NCBI GenBank assembly: GCA_008828725.1
Contig: MEHQ01000893.1
Span: 585,259 to 649,258 of the forward strand
Direction of reading: 5' to 3'
DNA from: Saccharina japonica
Taxonomy: Eukaryota; Sar; Phaeophyceae; Laminariales; Laminariaceae
Length of the DNA: 64,000 nt
Each line of letters opens with the position of its first letter. Position 1 is the first letter of the stretch. Below are positions 44,691 to 55,718 of the stretch, piece after piece. The notes under the pieces were generated by a model. The model searched no databases. It was not told the origin of the DNA and saw only the letters and a list, made by a program, of their open reading frames with translations. A program made the position numbers and the translations under genes.

Positions 44691-45886
44691 GAATACGGTA
44701 TCGCGTGCAGACTGTCCGAACCAGCCCTGCGCGGAGGTTCTATAGCTATGGGCAGCGGCGCATTGGAAGTGGGGAAGAGACATCCCAGGACGGGAAGGCC
44801 TCCTCTCTGCATTTACGAAACTGTCAAGGGTCATATCCAAAACAACCCGGTGTCTATTCGACACCATGCACCCACGAAAGAAAAGTCAAAGCCCAAACAT
44901 GTGAACGCCTGTGCCAGTTTATCCCGCCAACCTTCCTCGCGATGAGGCGATTGGACGAGCGCATTCTTTCGGAACCTGTATCTCCCGTAGGGTGTAAAAA
45001 AAAAAACAAGAAAGAGGGGAAATTATGAGTACTGGAGTTTAAGGCAGGAAAACATGTGGAATTGGGGTGGGGGGATGGGGTGGGCGAGAGGGGGGTTAGG
45101 GGTGCATGAAGGAGATACGGACCGCAGCTTCACTCTATCGTTTCGTGAGACAGGGCCCAGGAATGCTGAAGGGGTTTCAGAAAAATCGCAGTTGGGGCAT
45201 TGGAGGGTTGCATCGAACGGGACATGGAGAGGACTGGGGAGGTACCCACTGCAGAAGGGCTACAAGGTTGTGCACTTTGCATGGACCGGCCGAGCGAGTA
45301 GGTACGTCCATACCACTCACCCCTTGCTCCATGCATGTCGCATTTTGTATGGGCCGCGGCGATGTCTCGCGTCAGTTATTGTATCGTTTCTGCCTCCTCT
45401 TCCGCTCGCGAGGAGATGGAAATTCCTGACTTGGCTGATGGTACAACTGGCATCGGACACAACCAACCCCTCGTCCCCCCCCCCTTGTTACCCTCTGGAC
45501 CAAACCACGCGTTTCGAGCTGGTGTTTCCTGTTAGTTTTCTGCGCGTTAAGGTTCTGAAACTCTCATACGTCATTATTTGTCGAACAAAACATTCAACGG
45601 TCGTACTCGTAGTTCCTTCTTTTTCGGAGATCTCTGTGTCAGCGTTGGTAGAAGTTAATTTCTGTGTTCCCCTCTCGACGGATGTCTAAATAGTTTATTC
45701 GCTGTCGATCATGTTTGGCATCTCGCCATCAGTACAAGCTGCCGTTATTTGATCGATTTCGTTTTTTGTGTATATTTGGTTTTACGTGTTTTCCCGCAGC
45801 TTGTAAGGAGGGCAGGTGCATCGCCGCGCTTGATATAAGTGTAGTCCCTTTACTCCAAGGACCCATTCCATGCGGATACTAATATA
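44691..45886. other. No gene recognised
   Basis: A 211-codon plus frame (45054-45689) has irregular composition and no domain; overlapping frames are of similar quality. Confidence 0.35.
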
Positions 45887-45971
45887 GTACCACTCTGGGC
45901 ATGAATATAGGGACCGCCTAGACATTAATATGAGCACTAAGCGGTCCTTATATTTTCGCCCAGAGTGGTAC
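45887..45971. repeat. Long hairpin (31-bp arms)
   Basis: Arms 45887-45917 (GTACCACTCTGGGC...GGGACCGC) and 45941-45971 are nearly perfect inverted repeats around a 23-nt loop. A decayed right arm occurs at about 49365-49393 (GCGGCCCGTACATTTCCGCC), so it is a small mobile foldback or MITE. Confidence 0.75.
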
Positions 45972-46049
45972 GTTATCGATGATCGTGAGGCATCACCGAT
46001 AGCAAAATAAAATAAAAATAAAACGGCCTGCTGATAGAAGCTGAATAGT

Positions 46050-46740
46050 ATGGAGCTCCTCTCCTCAAATGAAAAGACCTCGAAAAATGAGGTGCCACAA
46101 ATGACGCATGCTACGGTAAAGGTGCACGATGTTTTTGCCTTTTGCGGGTGGTCACTTGATTATAGTATAGGACCTCTCGTACCCCTCACCCAAAAACAGT
46201 TTTTTATTTATTTTAAGGGGAAAAAAAGTACGACCCGATGAGAACAGCCCCATACCTCCAAGTAGGCAATGAAAAATATTGCAACACAAGAACGAAACTC
46301 CGGCAATTTTGGGTTAACCCATTCAGAACTGAAAAGGCTATCCCACACTAATTCCAAGGAGTTTGTCCCTAAATACGGAGGACGGGTTCTTAAGGGGTTA
46401 AGGAGCCCCCTGTCATCCAGAAAAAAAAATCGGCCAAAACGTGCTACCTCTACCGTAGCACCATGGTGGCCACCCCTATCGCAGCACTTTTTGGGTGAAA
46501 AAATATATTTTCTTAATGATGGGGGTTCCTTAGCCCCAATCAAATCCTCGAAAAATGCCATTCGGTTTTTGCGAAATATCATACATATGTTTGTACACGT
46601 AGGCCCCATCGGATTGTCCACCGGGTTTCACTTTCAATTTTTCGTCAAAATTATTTTTTTTACTTACTATGCAAGAGCTCCTCGTGTGAGGCACCTCAAA
46701 AAAAAAAATGGAACACCTCTAACCTTATAGCATGTCTCCC
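46050..46740 (+). repeat. Dispersed repeat G, copy 1
   Basis: Shares with 50150-50640 the blocks GTGGTCA, CCGATGA, GTTGCAACACAA, GGTTAAGGAGCCCC, TTGGAATTAGTG-like words and the small hairpin GTGCTACCTCTACCGTAGCA. No coding sequence was recognised. Confidence 0.6.
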
Positions 46741-47604
46741 GGGCACCCACCAAACATGACAAAAAAAACAGAGAAAAATGGGACATTGCTGCATGTTCTA
46801 CGTACAGCAAGTAGGGTCTGCTGAGATACATGCAGGCGGAAAATAACCGCCCAACCTCGGCGAAAACAGCGCCAACCAGTAACGGTTGGTACTGACAGTT
46901 CATGCTCCTTTGCCGACGTAGCATGGCACCCCTCGCTTGCCCGCCTCATAGAGATACGTGTAATTGGCGATCGCCCCTGCCCCCTACAGTCGTGGCCGCA
47001 ATAGGCTATGTAGGCTCACGCCCAACGCCTTACCACGTGGGGGGCAAGCCCAGCATGGGTGTGAATTGCAAAAAAAAAACAGAAAAAACAGACCGGCCGA
47101 CAAATATACCTAACACGCGCGCCCTCCACTATCCCCACTCCTTATCCCTCACTATACGTATGCTCCACCACCCCTCCGAAACTAAACAAAATATATGCGA
47201 CAGGTGGAAGTTTTGACCCCATATTTCCTACTGAAGAAAACGGTGGAAAGCCTGCTCCACGGTGTCTTCAAGAGCCGTGTCTTGCATCGCTGCAGTACAG
47301 GTTTCAAGGCGGCGGCTATAGCCGTCTCACCGGCGGCGGGTAGCCGTCTTACCGGCTGTCTAGTACCGCACTACATACGGCAGTAGATGTTCTCGTATGT
47401 ATATGGACCGTTTCTACGAGCTGTGGTTCAAGCACATCCTCCTGTCCGCCACAAACGCCGCATGCAATAGTAATAGTTGCTGGTACTATACTGACCCCCC
47501 ATGAATACCAGGAGATGGCCACACAAGCCAGATTTGTTTGTTAAGGACCTACTGCAGGGCTGACGCTCTAGCGGTTAAAATGGGTCCCAACCAACCAAAT
47601 ACCC

Positions 47605-47636
<32 letters not shown>

Positions 47637-48219
47637 GCATGCCACCAAAAACGGGTTGGCAGGGCTCATAAAAAACACGTGTGCAAAAAATTAGGCAGAA
47701 TATCTCCAAAAAAGGGCGCGGACTCGTACCGTCGCTGAAAACGTTTGGGGCGATAAGCTTTAGCCAGCCTGTACGGCTGCCTGCTTGCTGTGCTTGCCCC
47801 ATTCAGCCCCCACAAAGGAGGCGTCTAGCGAAGACGGCCTTGGACACTTGAACTACAAATACCCGTTGCAAAAAAATCGAAACACCCCCCCCTCGTCATC
47901 ATTCGCTCAGCGCTACTGTAGTAATTAGAACCAAATGCGGTGTGTAAACATATATACCAGGTGTATATAGTAATACGTTTTTGGTGTTTTTTCGATCCAT
48001 CGTGGGTTCTGATTACTATACTACTACTGAATATACTGCTATTACTGGTATTACTATATGCTTCTACTACTACTGCTAGAATAATACACTACTACTACCA
48101 CCATCACCACTACTACTATAGACTGCAATGCCGGAGCCGTCAGGAGGGAGCTCTGGTTTATCCTGCCGGCGGAACTAGACCTATGTGTCCGCTCACACTG
48201 CACGCACGTGCATCTCAAT
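46741..48219. other. No gene recognised
   Basis: Contains A-rich runs at 47618-47635, small GCCGTC/GACGGC palindromes at 47308-47362, and ACT-type simple sequence at 48015-48115. Confidence 0.4.
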
Positions 48220-48310
48220 TACGGGGTGGGCTAATGTAGTAAATAGGACCTACGGTACACACAAAACCCTATATATTTGCTTATTTTTACTGACAATATT
48301 TGGTTCTACA

Positions 48311-49284
48311 TATTTACTTTTTTTTGTTTTTGTCCATCCCATTTACTATCTTCGCCCTTCCTTGCTCTCTCCTTCCTAGTCGTAACTCAGATCCGGGGTC
48401 ACAAAGTAGGCTCTTCACCCTCCTCCCCCACTACGGTTCTTGCCTTGCATTTTTATCGCGAGAAGATTTCAGCCTTTTCTTCCCTCGTCGACTTGCGTCG
48501 GATTCCGCCTACCCACGCTACTATTAATTGGCGCTCTCAGCAATTAGTTCCTTTTTTTTTATTGGGCAGCGGCCAAAAAAAGGTATACCTGGTCCGTTTG
48601 CGGCCAAAACAAGGTACATACTTAAACTCAAGTAAAAAACGCACTCTACGTGCCCTGCCATTGGTCCAAAACTCGTTGTACCCGTTTTTGCCTCTTTAAA
48701 GCCCAGGTACACCTGATTTTGTCTACTCTGCTTGACTTTCACCTTTTTTTTGTCGTTTTTAAGCCCTTCATAGTTCCACTCTATGCCCCCCATACAAATG
48801 CCGACGTACGCGGAGACCCCCTCCTCCCTCCGCACCTCGCACCACACGCCAGTCAAGCGACACACATATCTGCCTCCACACCTCCGCCGAAATAATACGA
48901 CATAGAAGGCTCCCCTTCGGGATTGTGGTTGACTTGGAATACCAGGGGTGTCGCAAGCTGAGAAGGGGTAATACAGCAGCAGGCGTTCGTTCCTCGTACT
49001 ATTAATAGCAGCTACTCGTATACGTAGCCACCGGGCGAGCACGAAGAACACGAAAAAACTCTAATTTGCGTTGCAAGGAACGGCAGGTTTGTAGGGTGCG
49101 TTTTAAACTTGGTTTTAGTATGTACCTGTTTTTGGCCCCGAACGGACCAGGTGTACCTGTTTTTGGCCGCTGCCCTTTTTTATTTCAAATAAAGTCAAAA
49201 TCTCTCACCACGGTGGGATTCGAACTTGGGTACCAATGATAGTAGTCTTTGAAGCTGACCACTACTCTACCGGGGCGACCGGCT
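48311..49284 (-). mobile_element. SINE inside the MITE (middle layer)
   Basis: The reverse body 48311-48554 ends GGCGCTCTCAGCAATTAGTT; the head resumes at 49185 with B box GGGATTCGAACTTGGG and ends CGGGGCGACCGGCT. Removing the 612-bp insert restores the linker seen in the copy at 4935. Confidence 0.85.
48564..49175. mobile_element. Mutator-like non-autonomous element (inner layer)
   Basis: 612 bp with terminal inverted repeats of about 85 bp: left GGGCAGCGGCCAAAAAAAGG, right CCTGTTTTTGGCCGCTGCCC. It is flanked by a perfect 9-bp duplication TTTTTTATT (48555-48563 and 49176-49184), the length typical of Mutator elements, though the site is T-rich. The interior has no transposase. It is inserted in the linker of the SINE. 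Confidence 0.85.
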
Positions 49285-49576
49285 AAAGGTCCCCTGTAAT
49301 AATCGGTACCAGGTATCAATCATTTTAAGGACCATTGGGGTACAAACATGAATACCAAAGCGGCCCGTACATTTCCGCCCAGAGTGGCAATCCCACCTTG
49401 TATTTACGGAGCACTGTCAAGAGGTCGAGGTCTGTACCTTAGATCTCGCCCATGCACGCACACCCCGAAAAACAAAACACGATGTGACGGCTGATGCCAT
49501 ACTTCTGCGGTCTTAATATCAGCGTCGACGGCATCTGTTTGTAGCAAGCAGGTAAACAAGCAAGGGCGCGTGGGAG

Positions 49577-49597
49577 GGCGGCCGGCCGGCCGGCCGG

Positions 49598-49669
<72 letters not shown>

Positions 49670-49670
49670 T
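49577..49670. repeat. GGCC then GGCA microsatellite
   Basis: About five GGCC units followed by some eighteen GGCA units, ending in GGTA. Strong slippage candidate. Confidence 0.9.
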
Positions 49671-49859
49671 AGGTAATCGGGCAGCGATGAGGAGACGATA
49701 AGGAGATAAGGTATTCAGCTCAATTCCACATGTCCAGCTTGTCCTGACATATCATGAATTCAAGGGGGGAAGACTCGGCCGTTGGGGAGCACTCAAAGGG
49801 TTCCTGGTGCTCCATGATATTTACGTTTCACCAAGTTCGGGCGGTGGTGGAGGGCTACG

Positions 49860-50110
49860 GTAAATAAACCGTGAACGGCAAACGGCAACGGGAACCCACC
49901 GTGCATGTACCGAGGGTGACGGACGACCGCGGTAATCAAGGTTCGGACGGTAACCAACAACGAGACTTCACGGTGCGTGCGCCAACGGCAACGACCGGGG
50001 GTAGCGGGAAAATCACTGTAACCAATTTTGGGATGGAGACCAACACCGAGACGTCCGCGGTGCGTGTACCTCCACGGTGCGTGCACCAGGTAACGTACCG
50101 CCACGGGTTT
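49860..50110. repeat. CACGGTGCGTG/CCGTGCATGTACC irregular repeats
   Basis: Words CACGGTGCGTG, CCGTGCATGTACC, AACGGCAACG and ACGGTAA recur every 20-60 bp. Open frames on both strands here have no other support. Confidence 0.5.
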
Positions 50111-50149
50111 ACCGTACACATATATTTACAAAGCGTATGCTATTGACCC

Positions 50150-50800
50150 CCTGCGCTCCACTACAACATAGAACATTTCTCTTGCTTGCGAGCAATGCCC
50201 CGGTAGGGGTGGTTGCTAAATTTCCGAGCTCCTCACACGAAGACGCATGCTGCCTCAAGGTACAGGAGCACCATGTTTTTTTCTGGGGGTGGTCAAATCG
50301 AGGAGCTCTACGATATATCACCTAAAAACGGTTTTTTGTAGGAAACTAAAAAAAGGCTACGAGTACACGTACCCGATGAACAGTCCCATGGCCTACGTAT
50401 ATAAGTATGCAACGAAAAACGTTGCAACACAAAAAGAGTGAAATTTCGACGGTTTTGGGTTACTAACCCCTTAAGAACTGGTCCCACGAATTTTGGGGAC
50501 AAACTTCTTGGAATTAGTGTGTGACATTTTTGTTCACTTCTGAATGGGTTAAGGAGCCCCGTCATTCAGAAAACGTTTCAGCCAAAAAAAGGAGTGCTAC
50601 CTCTACCGTAGCACGCATCCGAAACATTATGTCTTCGAACAAGTTTGTTCGCGAAGCCCGACCGAGATTTCCATGTGCTAGTCCTGAAATAAGTACGGGG
50701 AGGTAAAATTATCGTACTAACCGGCAGTTTGTCACTTGAGCAGCTCCGCCGGTCAGAAAATATTGCGCCAAACAAATTGCAACCCCTACCGTAGGATGAG
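50150..50800 (+). repeat. Dispersed repeat G, copy 2
   Basis: Aligns in blocks with 46050-46740, including GGGTTAAGGAGCCCC and the hairpin GTGCTACCTCTACCGTAGCA at about 50598. A further ACCCCTACCGTAGG block at 50783 suggests an adjoining partial copy. Confidence 0.6.
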
Positions 50801-52329
50801 CCTTAGCGGATTCAGGGGGTATTCACTCGTCTCGATGACAAGTATAGTTTCGTTATTCGCTGTTAAGGTGCAAGGATAAACACAAGCAGAAACCACTGTT
50901 GGAGAGAATCTCGCCTCACCGTAAAAGTAAGCGGGAAACGACTATCATCGTCGGGTGGAAACATACCGGTACCTGGTTTACCCGCGTTCTTATGCGGGCG
51001 ACCAGGTAGGCGCAAAAGAGCTTTAGTCACTTGTTTTTACGCCGACGACTAATGGTTTGCTTCTGAATCAATACCACGTGCGCTACACCTTACCACTTCG
51101 ACCGACAAAAGTCAATATCTCTATTAGTGTACTAAGGTTCAGCAACCCGGTTTTACCGTACATTGTTGGACGACAACCCGTCTTCACGGTACACTTCCGC
51201 GCGGCTTTTGGCGAGTCGATAAAGGCATGGTACACATTTGCACGGTAACGGTAATTCGACGGTTGAACGGTTGAGTTTGAACGGTACTCGGTGCACCCAC
51301 ACTTTCTCGGTTCACAGCAGTAGTTTGACGTGCATCATCTCGGTAAAATGCAGTGGAAAAGCTTACCGAGGAACCCCTTAAGATAATGTCAACTTGATCC
51401 GTACGCCTGTTTTGTTGCGTTTCGTATATTGCGCGATTGGTCTACTGAAATAAAATTGCTACCATGTAACCCCTCGCAACACAGTGGGAGCTGTGTTTAT
51501 ACAAGTAGAGCTTCATGTAGAGCTGTGGACATACTACCGATACAATGGCCCACAAAAATGTCGTACAAAAAAAACCCAGCAAAAACGCATGATCTTCCTG
51601 CGTGCCACAATTCGAGACTCCCAAATAAAATCGCATCGCACCTGGCATAAGCTTTACTGATATGCAAGTGGCGAAATTATTTCGCAACAACGCGAGCGAC
51701 ACCCCTTACCCCCAAAACAAGTTCGCGGGGTTACATGCCGGGTGCGGTGTGGAAAACCTTTCCACAATCTCCACGCTCGTCTACCCAGGGTACGACCCGG
51801 GGACTGAGAGAGAAGCAACACGGTAGTAAACACGTCTAGCAGGTCTGAATCACCATCGTTCGCTAGAATAAAAAGTTGCATAAGGTGCGTAGTCTAGTCT
51901 AGTCGATTTTTAAATCATAGCGCTCTGACTTGCTTGCTCACGCCAGAAAACTATTAACTGCAAGACTAGCAGTAGAGCTATTAACGTCGTCGATTGTTCT
52001 GTCTTTGTTGCGCATTACAAACCAGTAGTACGTACGTACGTATGTATGTCTACAATAGAAATTCAACTAAATGTAGTTATTGACAGAGGGTAGTAAGGAA
52101 CCCACTTCATTGGTGCCTGCTCGGAGACGCTCCGATCCAAAAAACGCAAAAATGCCACGGAAAATACGAAAATATCCCCATTCTTCCCTAGTATTAGAGG
52201 CGAACGAAAGACAACACTTGAAATACCTACCAGGGTGGCATCAATCGGTGCGTCTGCTACCAACAAAAACTTATGACAAACCGCACTCACCGAGCTGCCG
52301 GCATGTAGGATATGCATGTACTTGTCGGA
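50801..52329. other. No gene recognised
   Basis: Low-copy sequence without convincing frames. At its right end a GTGAGT donor-like site (minus, about 52288) after GGCAGCTCG matches the one at the end of paralogue 1. Confidence 0.4.
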
Positions 52330-54210
52330 TTACACCAACTGCACCAGGTCCATGATGAAGCTCTCGCACCCAGGAAAGTACATGTTGACGGCTGGACCGA
52401 AGGCCTCCGCGTCGGCTCTCATGATCAGGACTGCACCCCATCCGCCACTGATGCCCTCCTCCTCCTCTTCCTCCCCCTCCTCCTCCTCCTCCCCCTCCTC
52501 CTCGCCCCCCCTCTCTTCCTCCTCCTCGCCACTCCCGCCCTCTTCCTCCTCCACGGCTTCCTCCCCCTTTTCCTCCTCCTCCCCCTCTCCCTGTTTCCCC
52601 CCTGCCGCGGCTCGACTCCACGAAGCACGTTTCCTCATCCGCAGCACGTCGAGGATCTTGGAGAAACAGGTCGGGTCACAGTCGATCAGCCGCCTCCCGT
52701 GCTCGTCCTTGTCTTTGTCGGTGGCTGGCCATCTGTCCTCATTAAACATGGCGGCGAGGGCGGAGCGGGGGCAGGCCTGCAGTGTGGAGCGCAGCGTTGT
52801 CATTCTCGTCCCACGTACGTTGAGCTCCACGACATCGTCCTGCTCGCCCGCCGCCACGCTTGGACCGTACACGGCTTCAAGGGCGTCGACAGAGGCGGAT
52901 ACCCTTGCTCCTGCCTCTTTCATCTCCGTTACGGCACGGTCGAGGACCACCTTCTCCTCCATGAGAGAGCTTGCGATTGTTTCGCCGAATGACCGGATGT
53001 CGTAAGCTTCCGCATCAGTCAGGGCATCTCCACCCGGTTCGGCGGTGCTGGGCGCGGTGGTCTGTGGTGGGGCTATCCTTGAGCACTGATAGACCTCAAT
53101 CTCGACGACCTCTTTTCCGCCCAATGCCAGGAACGGGGAATCCTCCTCAATATCAAATGCTTCTCGTCCAGTCACCAAGGTGCAACTTCCTGTTTTCACG
53201 TCCAAGACCGTAATCAGGTCACTCCCACCGACGCCGGCACCACCCGTCTCGCTAATCGTGAATACGCGGCCCACGTCTTTAGGGTACGGGCCCCACAGGG
53301 TGGGCTTGCTTGGGTTCTTTCCGGTGGCACTGCCGTCCTTGAGCATGAACAAAAACGTGTGTGGGGTAATGGTTTGCTTGCTCCCAACACCGCTACCCCA
53401 AGGAAGAACAGAGTAGCCCCCAATAACACTATCGTCGTCGTCGTTTCCCTCGCCGGAACTCACCCGAAGAAGGCAGACCGTGTGGGAGCCGTCCTCGTTG
53501 CATCTACCAGGTTTGAATGACTTGGTGTCGAAACCGTCCAGCGTCGCGCGGTAGATGAGATCCATTTGTTTCGTCGAGCCCCCAACCCACTCCCGAATCT
53601 TCGCACCAAAAGGAGCGATTTCGAACAGCTCCAATATGGTGCTGCCTCCAGCCACGTTCATGCATTTATCATGGTCAATCCGCATAGACCCCGGCAGTCC
53701 CATCACGTGTGCGGTGTAGATGAAGCACGGCACTTCGTCAGCAGCCACCGCCAAGGGCGCCCACCTTTCAGGCAGCCCCACCGCTACCACTGAACTCGCA
53801 CGGCCATTGGCTCTGAGCGTCGTTTGGGCGATGATGTGTTTGATGCATGTAGGGGATTCGTCGAGCACGATGCGGCCGTCGGCGTCCCGGGGAATGCGTC
53901 CCTTGTCCCATACTCCGTCGAGCAAGGCTCCCAGGATTGAGTTGTCAAACTCCTCGTCTTCTGCGAGGAGTCGCCAGCAGACGTTGACGTTCGAGCCGCC
54001 GACGTTCAGCTTAATCACGCCCTCGTCGTCGGTTCGAGGGGCGAGTCCAACTCTCACCATGCGCTCCTTGTTGGCAGCACAGCCTTCTTTGAGCTTGTCC
54101 CACGCCTCGTCCGTGTCCGCCCTTCTGCGCTTCAGAACTCGCTCCATCGGCTGGGTGTACTCGTCCGCCGACTGCGGGAATGCATCCCTCAGCTTTAACC
54201 ACCCTTGCAT
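52330..54210 (-). CDS. BTB-TLDc-BTB protein, paralogue 2
   Basis: A 626-residue frame from ATG 54210, chosen because MQGWLKLRDAFPQSADEY aligns with the start of paralogue 1; the frame is open 57 codons further upstream without similarity. Domains in order: BTB 1 (IKLNVGGSNVNVCWRLL), TLDc (LIYRATLDGF, GGSDLITVLD, VVEIEVYQC), helical linker, and BTB 2 (VELNVRGTRMTTLRSTL...LIDCDPTCFSKIL), which keeps the usual Asp that paralogue 1 replaces by Cys. After BTB 2 a Glu/Gly-rich insertion of about 50 residues (52455-52600, CCT repeats on the plus strand) explains most of the extra length. It ends MYFPGCESFIMDLVQLV. Here the shared donor-like site lies past the stop, so any further intron would be in the 3' UTR. 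Confidence 0.88.
   Translation of the reverse strand: MQGWLKLRDAFPQSADEYTQPMERVLKRRRADTDEAWDKLKEGCAANKERMVRVGLAPRTDDEGVIKLNVGGSNVNVCWRLLAEDEEFDNSILGALLDGVWDKGRIPRDADGRIVLDESPTCIKHIIAQTTLRANGRASSVVAVGLPERWAPLAVAADEVPCFIYTAHVMGLPGSMRIDHDKCMNVAGGSTILELFEIAPFGAKIREWVGGSTKQMDLIYRATLDGFDTKSFKPGRCNEDGSHTVCLLRVSSGEGNDDDDSVIGGYSVLPWGSGVGSKQTITPHTFLFMLKDGSATGKNPSKPTLWGPYPKDVGRVFTISETGGAGVGGSDLITVLDVKTGSCTLVTGREAFDIEEDSPFLALGGKEVVEIEVYQCSRIAPPQTTAPSTAEPGGDALTDAEAYDIRSFGETIASSLMEEKVVLDRAVTEMKEAGARVSASVDALEAVYGPSVAAGEQDDVVELNVRGTRMTTLRSTLQACPRSALAAMFNEDRWPATDKDKDEHGRRLIDCDPTCFSKILDVLRMRKRASWSRAAAGGKQGEGEEEEKGEEAVEEEEGGSGEEEEERGGEEEGEEEEEGEEEEEEGISGGWGAVLIMRADAEAFGPAVNMYFPGCESFIMDLVQLV
52455..52600 (-). 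repeat. GAG/GAA tract coding poly-Glu
   Basis: CCT/CTC-type simple sequence on the plus strand, inside the 3' part of paralogue 2 and absent from paralogue 1. A lineage-specific microsatellite expansion in coding sequence. Confidence 0.8.
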
Positions 54211-54454
54211 GAGTATGTACGACTTGCTCGGTGCTTCTCGTGCTGTTGCCGTTGTCGTGATCGTCGTTGTTGTTGTGTTGTTGAAAGCTCGTCGAAGTTG
54301 GATAAGAAAGCCGTGCTGTAGACCGCGCCCAGACAGTGCCAGGTAATTCCCCAACCGCAGCTCCAAGCCTCTGCTGGGCAATGGGGTCTTGATCGACTCT
54401 CTCTGTCCTCTCTGCCTTATCGACTAAATATACCGAGCGAGCACACGCAAAATG
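54211..54454 (-). promoter_or_regulatory. Upstream region of paralogue 2
   Basis: Aligns with 41765-42014: GAAAGCTCGTCGAAGTTGGA, AAGCCGTGCTGTAGACCGCG and GCAATGGGGTCTTG have counterparts there. An ACAACAACG tract lies at 54245-54285. Confidence 0.5.
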
Positions 54455-54490
54455 AAAACCGTAACGCCTTTAGAACCCATCGAAACCCTG
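54455..54490 (-). promoter_or_regulatory. Conserved 35-bp upstream motif, copy 2
   Basis: The plus strand reads AACCGTAACGCCTT then AGAACCCATCGAAACCC, 245-280 bp before ATG 54210. Confidence 0.5.
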
Positions 54491-55110
54491 CCATAGAGGA
54501 ATTAGGAATCGCACATCTCACCCCAATGAGGATGTAGAGGAGAAAGGGCATCCTCATTGTCTCACCCAATGAGGATGAATAAAGGAAAGAGAAATCCTCA
54601 TTGATCTCACCCGAGGGCTTCAGCGCTGTGGACTTTTGGGGGAAGCTGAGGATGTGAGTCTACAGGCTGCTCCATTACATTGCATTGCCGTAGCTGGATG
54701 GGCGATGTGTCCTGATTTCCAATAGACCAGGGATGTGAAATATTAGTTTCAAAGGTGGATTGGATCACGTCTTGTATCGGAGATATCCTACTCGTATGAT
54801 ACGACGTACCTAACCCACGAGGCCACGAGAGCATGAGATAAATATGATCATACCAGCACTGCAGTGCAAGCAGTCCAGTACTGCAGTACAAGCAGTGCTG
54901 GTACTCGCATATGCATGTTCTCGAGGGACACAACACAACAATACTGCTGCTGTACCCTGGTACGGCAATGGCGAGGAGAGGCAAGAACGCACCACTGCGT
55001 GGCCTGCTGAACCTGTGTTGCCGTTTTTCTGCAACGATGCCTTCTTGAGGCCATTCGAAGTACTGCTGTACGTATGGTCCGTGCAGCAAAATTTGTCCAT
55101 TTTTTTTTCA
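54491..55110 (-). repeat. Upstream duplication module, copy 2
   Basis: Contains CAGCGCTGTGGACTTTTGGG and CTGCGTGGCCTGCTGAACC, matching copies 1 and 3. A CAATGAGGATG word repeats three times at 54520-54600. Confidence 0.55.
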
Positions 55111-55718
55111 GTACCAATGTGCACTTTGCTCCGGGTAGGGGTATGCACGTAGGTGTAGTCTGAAATTCGAAAGTACGCCTAGAAAGCTACTGTAATCTCC
55201 AAGCGGTCATCCCTGAAGTAATGGATTTTTTTATTTTGAGTGTTATTTGCCTTCTAATCGTCAATAAACCGAAAAAAGTTGAAAGCTTTCGTTTGGGGGT
55301 GTATATTTTGCAAACCGATTACGACCACGGATTCGGGGAGAAAAACGGGAAATTCCATCGTCAGCAATTTTTATTTTATTGTAATTATATAATTTGACGG
55401 AGATATTGGCATAAAACAGAATATGTTACGTCATCTTGATAGCTTTCGTTGCGGAGATTACACTTCACGATTTGAAAAAAAAGAGCGGGAAACGCTCCCT
55501 TTGGTCTTGCCCCAGGTCAGGAAGTTATGTTGGTTCTTGGAAAACTAAACTTCGCGATATATTCATGGTTTTGTCCATTTTTGTAGTTTTTCAGCCGATT
55601 TTGGCCAGATATTGGGGTGACTTTATCGTGGCCGCCCACATATGACTTGAATTTAGTATAGGGGAACATTTTTTTTTCTCGACGGTATTCGATTTCTTTG
55701 GCCTTGGCGATTACGACT
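55111..55718. other. AT-rich sequence, no gene recognised
   Basis: Runs of T and A and a weak likeness to the purine-rich stretch at 60.9-61.2 kb. Nothing coding. Confidence 0.4.

Larger units (their letters stand above)
48220..49298 (+). mobile_element. MITE split by a SINE (outer layer of a three-level nest)
   Basis: The left part (TTACGGGGTGGGCTAATG, then AGTAAATAGGACCTACGG) runs to about 48310. The right tip GGTCCCCTGTAA is at 49289-49299, beyond the SINE head. The left terminus matches the right terminus of the MITE at 58301 (inverted: TAGCCCACCCCGTAA), which defines a terminal variant of the family. Confidence 0.75.

Noticed and set aside
45054..45689. 211-codon frame
   Set aside because: Overlapping frames of equal length, no motif, and it begins in G-rich simple sequence.
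49577..49670. CRISPR-like regular array
   Set aside because: A four-base microsatellite without spacers.
52316..53005. Two plus-strand frames of about 228 codons with poly-Ser or poly-Leu
   Set aside because: Antisense to paralogue 2 and its GAG tract.
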